NCBI RefSeq assembly: GCF_001949145.1
Contig: NW_019091417.1
Span: forward strand, 1,182,275 to 1,246,274
Length of the DNA: 64,000 nucleotides
Reading direction: 5' to 3'
From: Acanthaster planci
Lineage: Eukaryota; Echinodermata; Asteroidea; Valvatida; Acanthasteridae
Positions within the stretch are counted from its first letter, which is position 1, and each line of letters opens with the position of its first letter. Below are positions 59,112 through 64,000 of the stretch, piece after piece. The notes beneath the pieces were generated by a model. That model was given only the letters and a program-made list of their open reading frames with translations, did not search any database and was not told the DNA's origin. A program made the position numbers and the translations under genes.

Positions 59112-60562
59112 GTAACTGACATTCTTTTCCTCTTCCTTATACTGAATCTAGGCTTATCTCTCGAAGAACAGGTGTCGATTTCTTTGAGTCACTATGAACA
59201 GTAGATAAAAAACTTGTAAAAGTCTTATTCATGGAGTATTTCTTGTGGCTGATTTTTGCATGATTGGGACAAAGCTTTGAACCAAACAAAAATTAAGTAA
59301 TATATAGTTCTTTACGTAGCTTAACGCAACTTGATTATGGGAAATCAATTTTACACGCTGTGCTTTGAATTCTGTTTGAATACCAGTACATTTAGCATAA
59401 GTAGATGTGTTGCAGTGGGCAATGATTTAAGGGTTGTTTGATATTTCTACTGTCTGCCACATGAGGGAACCTGTCCGTTTATGTAAATTTTACAGTAGGC
59501 CGAGTTGTAGCCACTGTAACTTTCTGTTTGCATTTAATTACGAAAACATTAAAAGCAGCAGGCAAGCCATTGTACTATATAACAATTTCCAGCAAGCTCC
59601 CAATCTCAGTTCTCATCACTTCATTTTTCGCAACCGATTTGGTATATTTTTTCCAAGTCTAACACTCGTCTGAAAACCAACACTGTTGCTGAGGCGTTTA
59701 ATAGTCGTAAGGTGTGACACAGCAAACATGGAATTGTCACCTTACCAAGGCTGGATTCTTGCAAGATATTATGTCCGAGACGCCCAGGGATCTTTTTCTT
59801 TATTTTGGCTGGAGTGTCGGTAAGGAAGCTTGACTCGATTGTCATGGGCCCAACCCGCAATTACAGACCCGAGGATCGTTATCAGAACTGTTCCCACTCT
59901 CAGTATTCCATCCTATAGACCCAAGTGATAGCGTAAGACAGGCCAACGATTGGAAATCCCGCAGGGGAACTTTGGCGCGGAAAGAGACGCGTCGTATGAT
60001 AACATGGCGCACTATTGTTTCAACGATAAACGGCTGAGCTGTAGGAGAAGTACAGCGCCCTTTGTCGATGTCATAGGAACCGTTGGCCACCAAAAGCAAA
60101 GTAGCTCGTGACTGTTGCCCCGTAACATCGTTCCATCTAGACTCCCGAAGAATTTGGAACACAATGTAAACTTACCCTACAAATGATTGATTAAATTTTT
60201 AGACGATTTTTTTTTCTTAGAGTAATTTTTTACTTTTTTTTTGGCAGCGCTCTTTTGGGATAGAGTAGTTCAAATTGGACCCATTTTTCTTCTAGTTTGT
60301 CCTCACCCAGGGGCACTGTAGGTTTCAACGCCTTTTCGGAGGCAAGTTTGTTGTAAATTTAAGTTAATTTAATTCGGGTTTAGTTTGTCAGTAAGTTTCT
60401 TCCATGCAAATCATTCCATCGTAATTTTTCCAGCCTAAGTCATCTGGATCAAGATATTTTTGTTGCCCTGTCGCATTACTATGTTTACGGGCGTTGAAAA
60501 GCTAGTGCTTAGACTCCATGGTGCCTGGGATTTCGCACGCATGCGTACACGGACAGAAAACC

Positions 60563-60576
60563 GTTACCCGGGTAAC
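60563..60576. promoter_or_regulatory. Perfect palindromic X-box-like site
   Basis: GTTACCCGGGTAAC, a 14-bp perfect palindrome, fits the RFX X-box form GTTRCC-NN-GGYAAC. In animals such sites sit in promoters of ciliary genes. It lies 1.4 kb upstream of the first confident exon at 61981; linkage to that gene is inferred. Confidence 0.45.
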
Positions 60577-61221
60577 ATACAGCACATGCCATAACCCTGC
60601 CTAGAATGCATTCAGTGTATTGTAAATCAACTCAACACAACACAAACTTTGTCTTTTTTGTTGTTGTAAAGCCGTTAGCCTCAGTTGATTCCAATGTAAA
60701 ATGCGCAGTGCCCACCGAAAAGTTGCATCTATTTAGCGGGCAAGGGTGCACCGCAGTGCTGCGCAATATCGGGCGCTCCTATTAAAAAGAATCGCTCGAT
60801 TTGTGTGACATATGCAGGTCAATTTGGCAGAGTTTGCACTGAAAATGTGAACTCACTTGCGAGAGACTGGTGAACGACGAGCTACAGCGCTTTATTAGAA
60901 CGTAATCGTATTTAAGTCACTTGGTTGCTTTGCTGTCAATGTTTAAACTGATAAAGTCTCTCCATTATCCACTGGATTGCACCCTCACCTGTCATGCACT
61001 CAAGCGAAAGTGGTTTACCATTGGCCCAGTTCTTAAAATGGATATTTCAAGCGGGTAGCCGTTTTGTTGGCATTATCCTATTTGAATATGCCTATTTCTG
61101 AAGACAACCACTACAGTTTAACACTTTTCTCCATTGAAACCAGCTCGCATAGGTAGATAAATTTAGGGAATTCTCCTCGCTTGAGGGCGACTGTTATTTC
61201 ATTTTGACTGTCATCAGTGAA

Positions 61222-61353
61222 ATGTCTTCTCACCCACGCGTCACAACGGCTATTTCTGGAGCTTTTATTGGCGTACTAGAAAGTTCCGTGGCAAGCGACT
61301 TCACAAAGTGCTCAACCCAAGGTTCTAGATCGCCAACGCGTTCAATTCAAGCG
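61222..61353 (+). CDS. Possible first coding exon (phase does not match 61981)
   Basis: ATG with G at -3 after an acceptor-like TGTCATCAG, 44 codons of Ser/Thr-rich sequence to a GCG/GTAAAC donor in phase 0. The next good exon at 61981 needs phase 2, so they do not join directly. Either it is not coding or an exon is missing between them. Confidence 0.18.
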
Positions 61354-61980
61354 GTAAACCCACCATCCCCTCAAGTACGTTACAGAGAGCTTAATTTCCG
61401 ATCCCACGGCTGAACAGAAACCATTTCACAGCTTCAGCCCCCAAAATACACTTTCACGAGTCATGGAGTTGATGAGTATTTTCCTTGAACGGACGCGACC
61501 TGCTTCATTTTGTAGCACCTACCGCGCCAAACCTTCCAGCTGTGAAGAGTGACATGATTTCTCTTTTTATATTGCATGAATAGTAAAGGCGCTATTTATG
61601 GAGCAGCGTATTGTGGGGTTTGTACGGGAGCTTCACATGTCATAAGACCAAATATTTGAGAGAATCATGGGCGGCTTTTAAAGGATTTGAATAGGACAGG
61701 GATAAAGAACACAGCCAAGCTCAGGAGATATGGTATGCCTTGTACCTTAGCACGGTTATCATCAAAGCGTTTACTTCAATGTTGTGTGACGTTCACATGC
61801 GATGAGTCATTGTCTCGATTGTAATTTATGAATGTGCCACAAAGTAGGAAGCCTCTGACATACTTCAGTTATGTATGGAACTCTCAGAGAGAACGGCGGA
61901 CCGTTTAAGGTTCTAGGGAGCAAGGGACGTTGATTATGATTTGTAGTTGAAAATAATGTGCGTTATATTATCACTTTCAG

Positions 61981-63373
61981 GGTTTCTTTGAAGCTCAGGC
62001 ATCAAGCCAAACCTCATGAATATGGATATCCTTCTGAACCACACACAAGTGGCCATACCTTGGTAAGTTGCATGTGCCTTGGTTTATTAGCAACCCCTTT
62101 TAAGCCCTATCCGCCTCGAGCAGAAGCACCCCCCTGTAAGTAGCAATGCGACCGTAACACGTGCATTTTGTAGGCTTGTGAACCAGCTAAGTTCAGTTCC
62201 GACCTCTCTTGATCCAGCTCGAGGCTCATAGTATTTTGACCTTTTTCAACCTCGTACCATATACTTTTTATGTACCCAACTTAATGAATGGTTCAATACT
62301 TGTTTTTGAAATGTACAAAACAGCGATTTTATACCCCAAACTGTCTAATACAGAATATTTCCTTCGTACTCGTGTCTATCTTGCCATACCCAAAAATTAG
62401 CCGTGTGCGTACTTTTCTTCCTTCACTTGTAAACGTCTAAATCTAAAGCTTTCAACATTCTATGCCTCGCAGACATAACCACACCCTTACAACTACATGG
62501 ACCCTATTGAGATAACCCTACATGTGCCTCAACCGAAAAAAGCTAACATGTTACCAACAAACAGACTCCACTCATCGAAAACGAATGAATTTAGTCCTTT
62601 ATGTCGCATTAATTTTGACATCAGATAAGCAGTTTACACATAAGACTGCAGTGATGAGAAGAAAGGTTCCTCTGTCACCAGCAGCAAACCCAGACTCTTT
62701 GCCCCCGTACCAGTAATCTTGACAATCTTGCTACATACTTACGGCTGGTCCAGCTCATATTTTGATGCACCAAAAGACGATTTCTTGACGTCATTTTGTG
62801 ATATGCCAACAAAGCCAACGGGGAAGTGTATTCATTAGATCCACAGGGTTCTGTACGTAATCTTGAACTCCTTGCGGCAAACATCTGCCACTATTATTCC
62901 CTCTCGACTGTCGTAATGCAAAAAAAATAAAGAAAATTTTTACCGAAAAAATCCGATGTTCGGGTATTCTCCATACAGGTATACGCATCAGGATCGGCAA
63001 ACTTAAATTTGCGCATTTCCCCCCCTCATATTCCGGATGTATTGATAGATTTATTCTCACACATGTGGGGAACTAACTGTAGCTTTTAATGAGTAGAAGG
63101 AAAGAAATTAAACTAGCAAAAGGATTTTGTATGTCCTTACTGATTAATTTCAATAAAAAGGACAATTGAAATTGAAAATAATAATAATCTTACTTCCCAT
63201 TGCCGATTCTTACAAGTCCCCTGCAAAAATGGGTTAAAAGGGTCACTTCACGTAACTGTCCAAAAATCCCGCGAATCTTATTACGAGACTCTAATCCATT
63301 TATGATGAAATTACAAACCAGCAAATTTGGCAGTGCAGTGGTACCAAAAGATACGTTGGAAAATAACCCATAA
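61981..63373 (+). CDS. 3' part of a Pro-rich gene, three exons
   Basis: Exons 61981-62135, 62652-62712 and 63217-63373 each have acceptors (TATCACTTTCAG, AAGACTGCAG, GATTCTTACAAG) and donors (CCCCT/GTAAGT, CCA/GTAATC) whose phases agree (2 in; 1; 2). They yield about 123 codons ending in TAA at 63371-63373. The product is rich in Pro, Tyr, His, Arg and Ser (HEYGYPSEPHTSG; PYPPRAEAPP; PLSPAANPDSLPPY) and ends in a basic then Pro-Lys-rich tail. No domain is recognised. The composition recalls short ciliary or sperm microtubule-associated proteins, and an X-box lies upstream; both are weak hints. 5' exons unresolved. It may continue from 58201. Confidence 0.5.
62063..62104 (+). other. Possible 42-nt in-frame intron or retained segment
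   Basis: Starts GTAAGT and ends TTTTAAG, is a multiple of 3 and contains no stop. If spliced out, the flanking Pro-rich coding joins smoothly; if kept, it adds 14 mostly hydrophobic residues unlike the rest. 42 nt would be very short for an animal intron. Confidence 0.35.
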
Positions 63374-64000
63374 TCCATAGCGCTGATTAAGTTACGTGGA
63401 AACCGACGGTACCAACGACTGTTTTATGACGGCCCATCTGTCAAGTGAAGTGAAACATTTGCTTGTTGAGAACATGAAGTTAATGGGAGACTTTGAGACA
63501 CTGGTGCCAGCAGATGTATCTGTCCTTTGCACAGACATATAAACGCATAGACCGCCAGGTCCTATTCAAAACTACAGAGGGCTTTCACCACGTGTTCACC
63601 AACCTGTGATTCTTCCATGTTTTACGTTTAATAGACTAAAGAACAACAAGCAAAACAAACATTTTACCTGAGTGAAGCAAGTTTTATGGAAGGGGGATAA
63701 TTTGAATATTCTTTGTAAAGCATGCAGTTTTTGAATAAACAGATAAACCTATTGTCATGAATTGAACTCCTGAAAATTGTGTTTGATAAACTTACTGTTT
63801 ATGACGTATGTGGAGTACATCAAATGAAGGTGATTGTATTTTCACATCGATGTTTTTATTGATGTAGTCAGCAACGGTTCACTTTTGCTCACACGAAAAA
63901 AAAAGACATCATGGAATTGTTCAACGGAAACAGTCGTCGGATAGTTTCGCGGTGTCAAAGTAGCCAATTAATTGGCGTCACACACCTTCTGGAACCATCC
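63374..64000. other. 3' flank, nothing further recognised
   Basis: AT-rich sequence with stops in all frames apart from the polyadenylation signal. Confidence 0.5.
63734..63739 (+). terminator. Candidate polyadenylation signal (AATAAA)
   Basis: 360 bp after the stop at 63371-63373, on the same strand. Fits the 3' end of the Pro-rich gene. Confidence 0.4.

Noticed and set aside
59842-60162. 106-codon minus-strand ORF near the X-box
   Set aside because: Starts from GTG, not ATG; stop-poor because of local CpG; no splice support at its edges.
1-64000. CRISPR array, prophage, insertion sequence or operon
   Set aside because: No regularly spaced identical repeats, no bacterial-type genes and no ribosome-binding sites; the gene structure is spliced and eukaryotic.
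1-64000. Known conserved microRNA such as let-7, miR-1, miR-9 or miR-124
   Set aside because: No match to the mature sequences was noticed on reading; a nearby GATGAGGTAG at 46907 lacks the rest of let-7.

Overview
The window looks like nuclear DNA from an animal, most likely a marine invertebrate deuterostome (echinoderm-like). The reasons are AT-rich non-coding sequence with many short foldback (MITE-like) elements, tRNA-derived SINE relics, frequent copies of the palindrome TAGGCCTA, and a split gene with GT-AG introns of a few hundred bases up to 6 kb. This placement is inference; no species marker was found. There are no bacterial operons, CRISPR arrays, rRNA genes or intact tRNA genes.

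One gene is certain. A six-exon synaptotagmin on the + strand runs from the ATG at 42426 to the stop at 52871. All five introns are GT-AG, every phase matches, and the joined frame is 440 codons plus stop. It has a short hydrophobic, Cys-rich N-terminus, a basic Ser/Pro linker, tandem C2A and C2B domains and a terminal WHAL motif. Most calcium-binding aspartates are missing from both C2 domains. The end of C2B and the PELY segment before C2A point to synaptotagmin-15. A CpG-enriched stretch (about 42090-42260) and a CRE plus YY1-type pair (41615-41643) lie upstream.

From 1 to 42000 there is no gene of recognised family. There are short open frames that begin exactly at good splice acceptors or good start codons (about 5.5, 8.5, 11.8, 14.5, 15.4, 22.2, 25.3, 28.9, 31.1, 33.4, 34.0, 35.1 and 40.5 kb), offered as candidate exons or decayed coding relics at low confidence. 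Between them lie foldback elements (12.2, 18.5, 23.9, 25.9, 37.0 and 38.3 kb), a dispersed repeat in two copies (1.9 and 35.8 kb), a 16-bp CCAAT tandem array (13.0 kb), a degenerate tRNA-like SINE (17.4 kb) and blocks dense in homeodomain-type sites (20.1-21.0 and 39.2-40.1 kb) that resemble regulatory DNA.

Downstream of the synaptotagmin, 52.9-58.2 kb holds a coding-like minus-strand frame at 55 kb, a shortened copy of the 37/38-kb element and a SINE. A two-exon 66-codon frame (58201-58944) and three phase-compatible coding exons (61981-63373), with a polyadenylation signal at 63734, form one or two further + strand genes of unrecognised family. A perfect palindromic X-box-like site (60563-60576) lies between them.
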